A model generated the notes under the pieces. It ran no database searches and was not told the origin of the DNA. It was given only the letters and a program-made list of their open reading frames with translations. A DNA stretch of 64,000 nucleotides from Halococcus sediminicola (GTDB lineage Archaea; Halobacteriota; Halobacteria; Halobacteriales; Halococcaceae). Location of the stretch: positions 76,440 through 140,439 of the forward strand of contig NZ_BBMP01000004.1 of NCBI RefSeq assembly GCF_000755245.1. The letters run 5' to 3'. The position numbers and the translations under genes were made by a program. Positions 8,766 through 16,912 of this stretch are shown piece after piece (the stretch's first letter is position 1; every line of letters begins with the position of its first letter).

Positions 8766-9239
8766 ATGACACACGACACGCCGATCCGCGTCGACCACGT
8801 GGGTATCGCGGTCGAGTCCATCGCCGATGCCGAACCCGTCCTCGTGGCGCTCGGCTGCGAGAAACTCACCGAGGAGTCGGTCGAGGGGCGATTCCGATGG
8901 GCGTACTACGAACTCGGCGACGCCTCGCGGCTCGAACTCATCGAACCCGAAACCGAGGGATTTCTGACGGAGTTCCTCGACGAGCACGGGCCGGGACTCC
9001 ATCACGTCACGCTCGAAGTCGCCGACATTGTGCGGGTCATCGAGGCGTGCGAGGCGGCCGGGTTGCGGGTCATCGACCGCACGGATTTCGAGGAGTGGAC
9101 GGAGGCGTTCGTCTCGCCACGGAACGCAACGGGAACGCTCTTTCAACTGATGGAGTACCACGAGGGGTACGCGAACGAGCGCCCCGCTGGAGAGGGGATG
9201 TACGTCGGCGGCGCGCGACTCGGCGGACGGATGGAGTGA
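8766..9239 (+). CDS. VOC family protein, methylmalonyl-CoA epimerase-like
   Basis: 157 aa made of two glyoxalase-type beta-alpha-beta-beta-beta modules. Metal ligands are suggested by VDHVGIAV (His), LELIEP (Glu), LHHVTLEV (His) and LFQLMEY (Glu). This arrangement fits methylmalonyl-CoA epimerase. A TTTATCC box near 8740 supports leaderless initiation at 8766. An upstream in-frame ATG at 8556 is only read-through of the overlapping GNAT gene. Confidence 0.75.
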   Translation: MTHDTPIRVDHVGIAVESIADAEPVLVALGCEKLTEESVEGRFRWAYYELGDASRLELIEPETEGFLTEFLDEHGPGLHHVTLEVADIVRVIEACEAAGLRVIDRTDFEEWTEAFVSPRNATGTLFQLMEYHEGYANERPAGEGMYVGGARLGGRME

Positions 9240-9292
9240 GGGGAGGCCGGCGATTCCCAACGGCTTAACCGTCTCCCATCCCTATCGGACGC

Positions 9293-9580
9293 ATGAGCGA
9301 AGAATCATCGGGGCGGAAGAACCTCCGCATGCCCGACGACAACCAGGTGTTCGCCGTCGTGACCCAGCACAACGGCGGCAATCACGTCCAACTCCAGTGT
9401 ATGGACGGCAAGGAGCGCATGGGCCGCATCCCCGGTCGCATGAAGTATCGCGTCTGGATCAACGAGGGCGACGTCGTGCTCGTCGAGCCGTGGGACTGGC
9501 AGGACGAGAAGGGGACCATCGAGTGGCGCTACTCCGACCAAGACGCCGACCAGCTCCGTCGTGAAGGCCACATCGAATAG
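9293..9580 (+). CDS. eif1A: translation initiation factor aIF1A
   Basis: 95 aa, the normal length. The S1/OB-fold core is clear: [20 protein letters not shown], then [24 protein letters not shown]. It binds the 30S A site and promotes scanning and start selection. A CTTAA box at 9264-9268 sits 25-29 bases before the ATG, giving a leaderless message. It is highly conserved and supports an archaeal, haloarchaeal origin for this side of the window. Confidence 0.95.
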   Translation: MSEESSGRKNLRMPDDNQVFAVVTQHNGGNHVQLQCMDGKERMGRIPGRMKYRVWINEGDVVLVEPWDWQDEKGTIEWRYSDQDADQLRREGHIE

Positions 9581-9585
9581 CCGTT

Positions 9586-11151
9586 TTACTCCGATCGGAC
9601 GAACTCGGTCAGCGTCATCGGCTCCGCACGGAACAGCCGCGCGTCCATCTCCGAGAGGTCGTCGGCGACGGCCGGCGCGAACGCCATCCGGTCGACGACG
9701 TCGCTGTCGACATCGACGCCCGGCGCGATCTCGGTGAGCGTGACGCCCTCATCACCGAGTTCGAAGACGGCCCGCTCGGTGACGAAGACGATCGGCTGGT
9801 CGGTTTCGAGCGCGTAGTCGCCGCTGAACGTGACCTGTTCGACGCGCTCGACGAATTTCGGTGCTCCAGCCTCGCTTTCGACGGTGAGTCGTCCGTCGCC
9901 GACGGACACCGAGGAGTCGCCGGTCGTGAGCGTGCCACAGAAGACCACCTTCTCGGCGTTCTGAGTGATGTTGATGAACCCGCCACAGCCCGGTAGCTGC
10001 GAGCCGAACCGGCTGACGTTGACGTTGCCGTCGCGGTCGGCCTGTGCGATGCCGAGATAGCCGATATCGAGTCCGCCGCCGTCGTAGAAGTCGAACTGCT
10101 CGGGCGAACTCACGAGCGCGTCGTGGTTGCTGGCCGTTCCGAAGTCGATACCGCCGGACGGCGAACCACCGATGGGACCCGCCTCGACAGTTTGAGTGAT
10201 CTCGTCGCTGACGCCGCCGGCGGCCGCGACGGCCGGAATCGCCTCGGGCACGCCGACGCCGAGGTTCACCACGGCGTCGGGCACCAGCTCCATCGCCGCC
10301 CGACGCGCGATGACCGTCCGCGCGGTCAGCGGCGTTTCCTCTGGCGTCGAGTCGCGCGGTGGCCGGACCTCGCCGCTCAGCGCACCGCTGTAGTCGGTCC
10401 CGTACGTCTGCGTGTGGTCCTCGGCGGGGGCTTCGACGACCGTATCGACGACGATTCCTGGGATATCGACCTCGCGTGCGTCGAGCGAGCCGGCCTCGGT
10501 TACGCGCTCGACCTGTGCGATGACGGTCCCACCGGCGTTGTGGGCGGCCTGTGCGGTCGCCAGCATGTTCGCCGTGAGCGCCTCGCGTTCCATCGAGACG
10601 TTGCCGCGCTCGTCGGCGGTCGTCCCGCGAATCAGCGCGACGTCGGGCGCTATCGCGTGATAGAACAGATACTCCTCGCCGTCGAGCGTAATGACCTCGA
10701 CGAGGTCCTCGGTGGTCGCGTCGTTCGCCTTCCCGCCCGTTCGCCGCGGGTCGACGAACGTCCGCAGTCCGACGGTCGTTACCGTTCCCGGTTTGCCGGC
10801 TGCGGCGTCGCGTAGCAGGTGGTCCATCGCGCCGAAGGGCAGGTTGTAGGCCTCGACGTCGCCGTCGACGATGCGCTCCATGAGCTGCGGGACGAACCCC
10901 CAGTGGCTGCCGATGACCCGTTCGAGCATCCCGTCGCGTGCGAGATGGGCGACGCCGTGCCCCTGTCGGTCGCCCTCGGCCGCGGGATGGTACAGCGTGA
11001 GGTCGCCGGGCGACCCCGTTCGTGCGTAGCGCTCGCCGAGCGCCGAGAGCAGGTGTTCGGGGATCCCGACGGCGACGAACCCGCCGACGGCGATCGTATC
11101 GCCTGCGGCGACCGCCTCGACGGCCGCGTCGGCGGGTCGAACGAGTGACAT
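9586..11151 (-). CDS. acyl-CoA:acetate/3-ketoacid CoA-transferase family protein
   Basis: 521 aa from the ATG at 11151. Both CoA-transferase subunits are fused in one chain, as in YdiF/propionate CoA-transferases. The N-terminal half has DTIAVGGFVAVGIPEHLL and a glycine-rich pocket. The C-terminal half has NLGVGVPEAIPAVAA and VEAGPIGG, whose Glu (about residue 323) is the expected thioester-forming residue. It moves CoA between short acyl-CoAs and free acids. Upstream alternatives at 11178 and 11250 exist; 11250 would overlap the ABC gene end at 11225, so the shorter form is preferred. Confidence 0.85.
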   Translation of the reverse strand: MSLVRPADAAVEAVAAGDTIAVGGFVAVGIPEHLLSALGERYARTGSPGDLTLYHPAAEGDRQGHGVAHLARDGMLERVIGSHWGFVPQLMERIVDGDVEAYNLPFGAMDHLLRDAAAGKPGTVTTVGLRTFVDPRRTGGKANDATTEDLVEVITLDGEEYLFYHAIAPDVALIRGTTADERGNVSMEREALTANMLATAQAAHNAGGTVIAQVERVTEAGSLDAREVDIPGIVVDTVVEAPAEDHTQTYGTDYSGALSGEVRPPRDSTPEETPLTARTVIARRAAMELVPDAVVNLGVGVPEAIPAVAAAGGVSDEITQTVEAGPIGGSPSGGIDFGTASNHDALVSSPEQFDFYDGGGLDIGYLGIAQADRDGNVNVSRFGSQLPGCGGFINITQNAEKVVFCGTLTTGDSSVSVGDGRLTVESEAGAPKFVERVEQVTFSGDYALETDQPIVFVTERAVFELGDEGVTLTEIAPGVDVDSDVVDRMAFAPAVADDLSEMDARLFRAEPMTLTEFVRSE

Positions 11152-11224
11152 ACGTCCCCCGTCTCGGGTTTGGAACATAGGCGTGTCGGTGCCGTCCGAC
11201 CGCCGACTTACCGAGGCATCGATC

Positions 11225-12268
11225 TCACTGAGAGTGTTCGTCGACGCCACCGATGACGTGGATGGCGTCGGGCGGGAGCGCCACTCGAACCCGCTCGCGC
11301 TCGCCAGCGAGCAGGTCGTCGACGGACGGCGAGAGCGCGAGGCGCACGGTCTCGTCGCCCCCGTCGAGTGCGACGTCGATCAGATGGCCGTCACCCTCGA
11401 AGACCCATCGTGTGACGGTTCCGGTGAGGGTGTTCGGGTGGTCGACCTCGACGAGTCCGACGTACTCGGGTCGGATGCAGAACCAGACCTCGGTGCCCAC
11501 TCCTTCCTCGATGGTGGCGTCGAGTCGCCGACCGTTCCAATCGAGCGCGGGCCCCGCTTCGGTGTCGATAACTCGTCCCCGAAACAGATTGACGCTGCCG
11601 GTGAACGAGGCGACGAAGGGCGTCGCGGGGTGGGCGAATACCTCCGAGGGCGTATCGAGTTGATGGATCTCGCCGTCGGCGATGACCGCCAACCGGTCGC
11701 CGATAGCCGTCGCCTCGCGCTGGTCGTGGGTGACGTAGATAACGGGGACGTCGAGCGAGGAGAGTATGGGTCGGAGTTCGTCGCGGAGCCGACGTTTGAT
11801 CGGCGCGTCGAGGTTGGCGAGCGGTTCGTCGAGCAGCAATGCATCGGGGTCGGCCGCCAGCGAGCGTGCGAGCGCGACCCGCTGGCGCTCACCCCCGGAA
11901 AGAGTGTCCGCGCGCTGGTCGAGTATTCCCGCTATTTCGAGCGTGTCGGCGAGTTCCGTCACCCGACCCTCCGATCGGGCGGCGTAAGCGACGTTCTCGC
12001 GGGCGGTCATATGTGGAAAGAGCGCGCCATCTTGAAAGACTAGCACCGTGCCACGCGCTTCGGGTGGCTGCCCGGTGAGATCCAGCCCGTTCAAAACGAC
12101 CTCGCCGGCGTCGGGAGTGACGACGCCCGCGATCGCCGACAGGAGCGTGGTCTTGCCACAGCCGGACGGCCCGAGAATTGAAAGGACCTCCTCGCCGACG
12201 GCGAGGTCGATGGGACCGAGTTCGAAGTCGCCGTGGGATTTCCACACGCCGTCGACGACGAGCGTCAT
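11225..12268 (-). CDS. tungstate/molybdate-type ABC transporter ATP-binding protein with TOBE domain
   Basis: 347 aa. Walker A is GPSGCGKTT (about residues 33-41), the signature LSGGERQRV, Walker B LLLDEP and the H-loop THD. The C-terminal third (from FTGSVNLFRGRV) is a TOBE-type oxyanion sensing domain. It energises uptake by the permease with which it overlaps by four bases (12265-12268). Together with the lipoprotein at 13088 it forms a complete importer. The start is fixed by this overlap and by the family-like N-terminus MTLVVDGVWKSHGDFEL. Confidence 0.88.
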   Translation of the reverse strand: MTLVVDGVWKSHGDFELGPIDLAVGEEVLSILGPSGCGKTTLLSAIAGVVTPDAGEVVLNGLDLTGQPPEARGTVLVFQDGALFPHMTARENVAYAARSEGRVTELADTLEIAGILDQRADTLSGGERQRVALARSLAADPDALLLDEPLANLDAPIKRRLRDELRPILSSLDVPVIYVTHDQREATAIGDRLAVIADGEIHQLDTPSEVFAHPATPFVASFTGSVNLFRGRVIDTEAGPALDWNGRRLDATIEEGVGTEVWFCIRPEYVGLVEVDHPNTLTGTVTRWVFEGDGHLIDVALDGGDETVRLALSPSVDDLLAGERERVRVALPPDAIHVIGGVDEHSQ

Positions 12269-13080
12269 TCCCACGGATTGGCCGCGATGGTGTTGAGAAC
12301 GGCGAGCGCCGCGACCGAGATGAGAAGGAGGAGAATGGCGATGGGGTAGGCGTTGTCGAGTCCGAGCTCGACGAACGAGACCCAGATCTGGACCGGCATC
12401 GTCCGGGGGTAGTACGACAGCATCATCGTCGCGCCGAACTCGCCCATCGCGCGCGCGAAGGTGAGCGTCACGCCGGCGAGAATCCCCGGCATGGCGAGCG
12501 GTAGCGTCACGTTCTGTGCGGTCGTCCACCGCCCCTTGCCGAGCGAGCGCGAGGCGTGTTCGAGGTCGAGCGGGACGCCCTCGAAGGCCGCCTTCGCCGT
12601 GACGACGATGAACGGCGAGGCCACGAACGTCTGAGCGAGCACTACGCCGGTCAGCGAGCGTGTGAGCGGCACGCCGGCGCTGGCCGCGGCCGCGCCGATC
12701 GGTGCGCCGGGACCGAACACCGTGAGCAGGACGATACCGCCGACCGTCGGCGGGAGCACCAGGGGAAGGACGACGACCCCCAGCACGGCGTTCGTCCAGC
12801 GCGACTCGCCCCGCGCGAGCCAGTACGCGAGCGGCAGTCCGAACACGGTGGCGACGGTCGTGCTGATCGACGCCGACAGCACCGACGTCGTCGCCGCGTC
12901 CACGACCGTCGAATCGGTCATTCGGGCGATGACCTCACCCGGCGGTACCGACAGGAACAGCGAGATCAGCGGCGCGAGATAGTAGAGACAGAGCACGCCG
13001 CCGAGGACGAGCGCGACGGTGAGCCAGTCGAAACCGAGCAGCGTCGTTCCGGTTCGGGACGGATTCGAGCGTGTTGCCAT
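12265..13080 (-). CDS. tungstate/molybdate ABC transporter permease
   Basis: 271 aa ModB/WtpB-like permease with about six membrane spans. The cytoplasmic coupling (EAA) loop reads ASRSLGKGRWTTAQNVTLPLAMPGILAG, and the ending AMGEFGATMMLSY is characteristic of this branch. It starts at the ATG at 13080, seven bases from the end of the binding-protein gene, and overlaps the ATPase gene. This is a classical three-gene import operon read leftwards from about 14140. Confidence 0.88.
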   Translation of the reverse strand: MATRSNPSRTGTTLLGFDWLTVALVLGGVLCLYYLAPLISLFLSVPPGEVIARMTDSTVVDAATTSVLSASISTTVATVFGLPLAYWLARGESRWTNAVLGVVVLPLVLPPTVGGIVLLTVFGPGAPIGAAAASAGVPLTRSLTGVVLAQTFVASPFIVVTAKAAFEGVPLDLEHASRSLGKGRWTTAQNVTLPLAMPGILAGVTLTFARAMGEFGATMMLSYYPRTMPVQIWVSFVELGLDNAYPIAILLLLISVAALAVLNTIAANPWE

Positions 13081-13087
13081 CGGCGAG

Positions 13088-14137
13088 TTACGACCCTGGT
13101 CCCGACTTCGACGGTGACGGTCGGCCGCTGTGATCGCCAAGCGAGGACTGTGCCCCAGAGTTCGCCGTCTCGGACCCACCGATCACTCGTTGCACCCGTT
13201 TCGGCACGCTTCCCTCGTAGGTCGGGAATCCCTCGCGCAGGACGAAGCCGTGTTCGTCGAGGTAGTCACCGGTCGTATGGGCGGCGAACACGTCGAGGGC
13301 GGCGTCGCTCGTCTCTCGGATGGTCGCCCCGTAGCTGACGAGTCCCCCTCGTACCGTCCGGCCGTTCGGCAGCGAGTACGAGACCGTCGAGTACCAATCC
13401 TTCTCGTGTTCGGGGTTGCTCAGGTCGATCTCGTCGGGCAGATCGATGTACTCGTAATCGCGCTCGACGGCCATGTTCCGGTAGGCGATGGCGGCGTCGA
13501 TCGAACCGCTCTCGAAGCGGCTGATGAGGCCCGTCTCGGGGTAGATCTGATTTCGTTGGAGGAGTTTCTCCGTGAGGTTCGACGCATCCTCGTAGTACCG
13601 CGAGGCGAGGTCGAGGGTAAAGCGGGTCCGGTAGCCGAGCGGGTCCTGATCGGGGTCGGTGCGGCCGAGTCGCACGTCCCCGTCGGCCAGCGCCTCGTAC
13701 CAGTTTTCCGGCCCCGCTTCGGCGAGGCGCTCGCCGCCCTCGGTGTCGGGATTGTACGCGACGACGACGGCGTTACTCGCAAACACGGAGTGCCACGCCG
13801 GCGAGAGCGGCCGGTCGAACAGCGCCACGTCCGCTATCGAGAGGATGTCGGGGTCGCGCTTGCCCTCGGCGACCAGTCGGGCGACCGTCGCCGAGCCGTG
13901 GGCTTCGACTTCGACAGGAACGTCGACGGCGGCAGCGAGACCGTTCGACAGCGCGTTCTGGAGGCTCCCGGCAGCGAGGATCGAGACCGGATCGGTATCG
14001 CCGGCGGTTCCCTTGCGCCCGCCGGTGCGGCTGAAACCGCTCCCCACGCACCCGGCGAGACCCACGAGCCCCGCCGAGCCGGCCGCGCGCAGGAACGTGC
14101 GGCGCGAACGGCTGGCCGGCCGGCGTTGTTCCCTCAT
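13088..14137 (-). CDS. tungstate/molybdate-binding lipoprotein (WtpA/ModA-like)
   Basis: 349 aa. The N-terminus SRRTFLRAAGSAGLVGLAGC is a Tat signal with lipobox. The mature protein begins the ModA fold with SILAAGSLQNALSNGL and carries DPDQDPLGYRTRF, a segment typical of archaeal WtpA oxyanion-binding proteins. It captures molybdate or tungstate outside the cell. The ATG at 14137 is preferred over a GTG two codons upstream. The divergent neighbour at 14202 is a TOBE-containing regulator, leaving about 64 bases for both promoters. Confidence 0.85.
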   Translation of the reverse strand: MREQRRPASRSRRTFLRAAGSAGLVGLAGCVGSGFSRTGGRKGTAGDTDPVSILAAGSLQNALSNGLAAAVDVPVEVEAHGSATVARLVAEGKRDPDILSIADVALFDRPLSPAWHSVFASNAVVVAYNPDTEGGERLAEAGPENWYEALADGDVRLGRTDPDQDPLGYRTRFTLDLASRYYEDASNLTEKLLQRNQIYPETGLISRFESGSIDAAIAYRNMAVERDYEYIDLPDEIDLSNPEHEKDWYSTVSYSLPNGRTVRGGLVSYGATIRETSDAALDVFAAHTTGDYLDEHGFVLREGFPTYEGSVPKRVQRVIGGSETANSGAQSSLGDHSGRPSPSKSGPGS

Positions 14138-14201
14138 GGACACAACCGGGTTGTTCTCGATTCGTCATAAACGCTTTGCCCGCCCGCCCGAACCGACCGA
14201 C

Positions 14202-14915
14202 ATGGATCTCGATGCGGGTTTCGACGCCCAGTTCGACAAGTCGGGGGTCGGGTTCGACGAGCGCGACGCGGCGCTGCTGCGGGCCATCGACGACCACGGC
14301 TCGCTCAACGCGGCCGCCGACGCGCTCGGGCGGTCGTACTCGCGCTCGCAGCGCCGCGTCGTCGCCCTCGAAGAGGCCTTCGGCCCACTGGTCGCCCGCA
14401 AGCGGGGCGGTTCGGGGGGTGGCGGAAGCAGCCTCACCGAGGCCGCCCACGATCTCCTCGCCGCGTTCGACCGCCTCCGGGCGGAGTTCACCGGTGTGGC
14501 CGAGGTCGGAGAGACGGTGCTTTCGGGCACCGTCGCCGACCGCGACGGCGAACTCGCCACGGTCGAGACACTCGCTGGAAGCGTCCGGGCGATCGTCCCC
14601 GCGACGGCCCGCGACGTTCGCCTCGCCGTCCGGGCCGATGCCGTCACGCTCCACGCACCGGGGGCGACCCCGGAATCAGAGACCAGCGCCCGCAATCGGT
14701 TTCGCGGGACCGTCGTCGACATCGACGGCGGCGATGCGCTCGCGCGCGTCGCGCTCGACGTGGGAACCGACACGCGACTGCTCGCGCTCGTGACACGGGA
14801 GAGCATCGCCACGCTCGACCTCGCGCCCGGGGACGACGCGCTCGCCTCGTTCAAGGCGACCGCGACGCGGGCGACTCCGGCGCGGGCCGACGGGGAGAAC
14901 CGAATCGACCGCTGA
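14202..14915 (+). CDS. ModE-like transcriptional regulator (HTH plus molybdenum-binding TOBE domains)
   Basis: 237 aa. Residues about 20-75 form a LysR/ModE-type winged helix (LLRAIDDHGSLNAAADALGRSYSRSQRRVVALEEAFG). Two mop/TOBE-like segments follow (VLSGTVADRDGELATVETL and RFRGTVVDIDGGDALARVAL). ModE proteins repress molybdate uptake when oxyanion is abundant. Its position, divergent to the Mo/W importer, supports that role. The ATG at 14202 is at leaderless distance from a CTTTG box; upstream in-frame codons belong to the antisense of the binding-protein gene. Confidence 0.85.
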   Translation: MDLDAGFDAQFDKSGVGFDERDAALLRAIDDHGSLNAAADALGRSYSRSQRRVVALEEAFGPLVARKRGGSGGGGSSLTEAAHDLLAAFDRLRAEFTGVAEVGETVLSGTVADRDGELATVETLAGSVRAIVPATARDVRLAVRADAVTLHAPGATPESETSARNRFRGTVVDIDGGDALARVALDVGTDTRLLALVTRESIATLDLAPGDDALASFKATATRATPARADGENRIDR

Positions 14916-14942
14916 TTCGAAGGGTGGGTTCGCCGTCCGCCG

Positions 14943-16211
14943 TCACTCGGGCAGCAGCGAGCGGGGAACGGGGAGCAACTGGCCGATGAGGTCGCGGTGA
15001 TCGGCCGCGAACTCCTTGAGCAGGGAGACGTCGCCGACGTGGAACAGTTTCGCCAGCGCGAGCGGGTTGCCGCCGTTGGCCGCCGTGAGCGTGTCGTTGC
15101 TGAGTCGGTGGAGGTCGCGGATGAGGCGGTCGTAGCGCTCGGTCGGGGCGTAGTAGAGCAGGTGGGTCATCAGCAGGCGCACCGCGACCTTCGGGGCCAC
15201 GTCGCGATGCCAGAGCGTGTCGTAGATCGTCATCTCGTCGGCCGAGGTGTCCATCCGACCGGTGAAACAGCGGTCGGCGGTGACGGCCGCCGCCCGCCCG
15301 GATTTCATGCACTTGTCGATGCCCTGTCCCCACAGCGGGTCGATCGAGGGGACGGTGTCGCCGATCGCCATGAATCCGTCCGTACTCAACTGGCCCGGCG
15401 GCTGGATGTGTGCCGAGCCACGGTGCTGGCTGTCGTCGATGCGCTCGGCGTTCGCGAACCGGGGGTCGTCGTCGAGCCAGCGCGTGAGCGCGTCGTCGAT
15501 ACGGACCCGTTCGGCCTCCGGGCTGTACTTTTCGTTCTGGATGAAGCAGAGACCGACCTTCGCCGTGTCCGCGCCGGTGTGGAATATCCACGCGTAGCCG
15601 CCGGGCGCGAGGTCGTGGTCGAGTCGGAGCATCATCGCGTCGGTGAGGTCGGCGTAGTCGGGACAATCGAGGTCCACCCCATCGAACTCCCACTCGATGC
15701 CGATGGCCTGTTTGCTCCGCTGCAACTCGCTCATCCCGAGCGCTTTGGCGATCGGGGCGGACGGGCCGGTCGCGTCCACGACGATGTCGGCGTACACCTC
15801 CTTCCCGCCGCCGTAGCGCACGCCGGCGACCGCGCCGTCTTCCATGATGGGCTGGGAGACGCGGGCATCGAAGCAGTAGGTCGCGCCGCGCTCGCGGCCA
15901 TCGCGAACGAGATAGCGCTTGAAGTCGGCGAATTCGAGGACCGCACCGGGTTGGGTGAGGTTGAAGTTCTCGCTCGGCGACTCTAAGACGACACTGTCGG
16001 TGTAGTTCATCACCACGTCGTCGGGGATGCCGAACGATCCCATCATCGAGGGGAACGTTCCCCCGGTGGACTTGTTGCTCTGGGCCGGGAACGTTCCTTC
16101 GGGCTCGGTTTCGAGGACGAGCACCTCGTAGCCGCGCTCGGCGAGGTCTCTAGCACACTGTGCGCCGGCGGGACCAGCGCCGGCGATGACGACGTCGTAC
16201 CGGTCGGGCAT
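14943..16211 (-). CDS. geranylgeranyl reductase family flavoprotein
   Basis: 422 aa. The N-terminal FAD-binding site is VVIAGAGPAGAQCARDLAERG, with a second dinucleotide motif GFMAIGDTVPSIDPLWGQG. This layout is that of the GGR/FixC family. In archaea, members saturate the isoprenoid chains of digeranylgeranylglycerophospholipids or menaquinones. Members of this family are usually multiple per haloarchaeal genome, so the exact substrate is open. It stands alone, followed by the ferritin-like gene on the same strand. Confidence 0.8.
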   Translation of the reverse strand: MPDRYDVVIAGAGPAGAQCARDLAERGYEVLVLETEPEGTFPAQSNKSTGGTFPSMMGSFGIPDDVVMNYTDSVVLESPSENFNLTQPGAVLEFADFKRYLVRDGRERGATYCFDARVSQPIMEDGAVAGVRYGGGKEVYADIVVDATGPSAPIAKALGMSELQRSKQAIGIEWEFDGVDLDCPDYADLTDAMMLRLDHDLAPGGYAWIFHTGADTAKVGLCFIQNEKYSPEAERVRIDDALTRWLDDDPRFANAERIDDSQHRGSAHIQPPGQLSTDGFMAIGDTVPSIDPLWGQGIDKCMKSGRAAAVTADRCFTGRMDTSADEMTIYDTLWHRDVAPKVAVRLLMTHLLYYAPTERYDRLIRDLHRLSNDTLTAANGGNPLALAKLFHVGDVSLLKEFAADHRDLIGQLLPVPRSLLPE

Positions 16212-16277
16212 GAAAACGGTTCGGTTCGGTGTGCTATTTAGTCTTGCTGGCTGGGCCTCGGGTGTGGGTAGGTGTCA

Positions 16278-16733
16278 CTACTCGCGGTAGCCCTTGCGGA
16301 AACTGCGGAACTCGCTACGATGTGACTCCTCGTCGCTCAGGATATCGATGGCGAGGTCCTCGGTCACGGGGTCGTCGGCCTCTTGAGCGGCTTTCATGAG
16401 CGAACGGTAGGTGTCGATGGCCGCCTGTTCGTACTCGATGACGCCGTCGATGACGCTCAGAACGTCGGCGGTGTCTTCGGGCGGCTGGAGCGCCTCCTGT
16501 GCGGGTTCGAACTCGAACGACCCGAGCGGCTTCGCGTCAAGTTCCTTCAGGCGTTTGCTGAGGCGCTCGGCGTGGAGTAGCTCTTCCTGTTTGGCGTCGG
16601 CGCGGAGGCTGTCCTTGACCTCGGCGGCGCTGACGCCGTCGAGCACCGCGGCGTTCGTGAGATAGTTCATCACCGTCTCCATCTCGTCGTTGTAGGCGCT
16701 GCGGAGCAGTTCTATCACTTGGTCGTCTGCCAT
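16278..16733 (-). CDS. ferritin-like diiron protein
   Basis: 151 aa four-helix bundle. Carboxylate/His ligands are spaced as in ferritin-like proteins: an early Glu in NDEMETVMNYL, EELLHAERL in helix 2, EYEQAAIDTY in helix 3 and DEESHRSEF in helix 4. It probably binds or oxidises iron, or protects from oxidative stress. It lies 66 bases upstream of the GGR-like gene on the same strand; the two may be co-transcribed. Confidence 0.78.
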   Translation of the reverse strand: MADDQVIELLRSAYNDEMETVMNYLTNAAVLDGVSAAEVKDSLRADAKQEELLHAERLSKRLKELDAKPLGSFEFEPAQEALQPPEDTADVLSVIDGVIEYEQAAIDTYRSLMKAAQEADDPVTEDLAIDILSDEESHRSEFRSFRKGYRE

Positions 16734-16879
16734 GAATCCATATAGTCGGTACAGACTCTTAGTGCTACTGGCCCCCGTCCGGGGTCATCGACTCGGGGCG
16801 CTCGCTGCCTGCGAAGACCGTTTCCCGCCCTCCTTCGCTCCTCCAAACCTTTAACCACGCACGCCGAGCGCCCCGGAGT

Positions 16880-16912
16880 ATGAACCGCAGTCGAACGGTG
16901 GCAGCGACATGA
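16880..16912 (+). CDS. possible 10-residue leaderless upstream ORF
   Basis: A CTTTAACC box at about 16849-16856 would place transcription start at about 16880, exactly at an ATG. That ATG opens [10 protein letters not shown] and stops with a TGA overlapping the start of the kinase/PLP fusion gene (ATGA at 16909). It may couple translation of the large protein to a short leader, or simply mark a 29-base 5' leader. Expression is unproven. Confidence 0.35.
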   Translation: MNRSRTVAAT

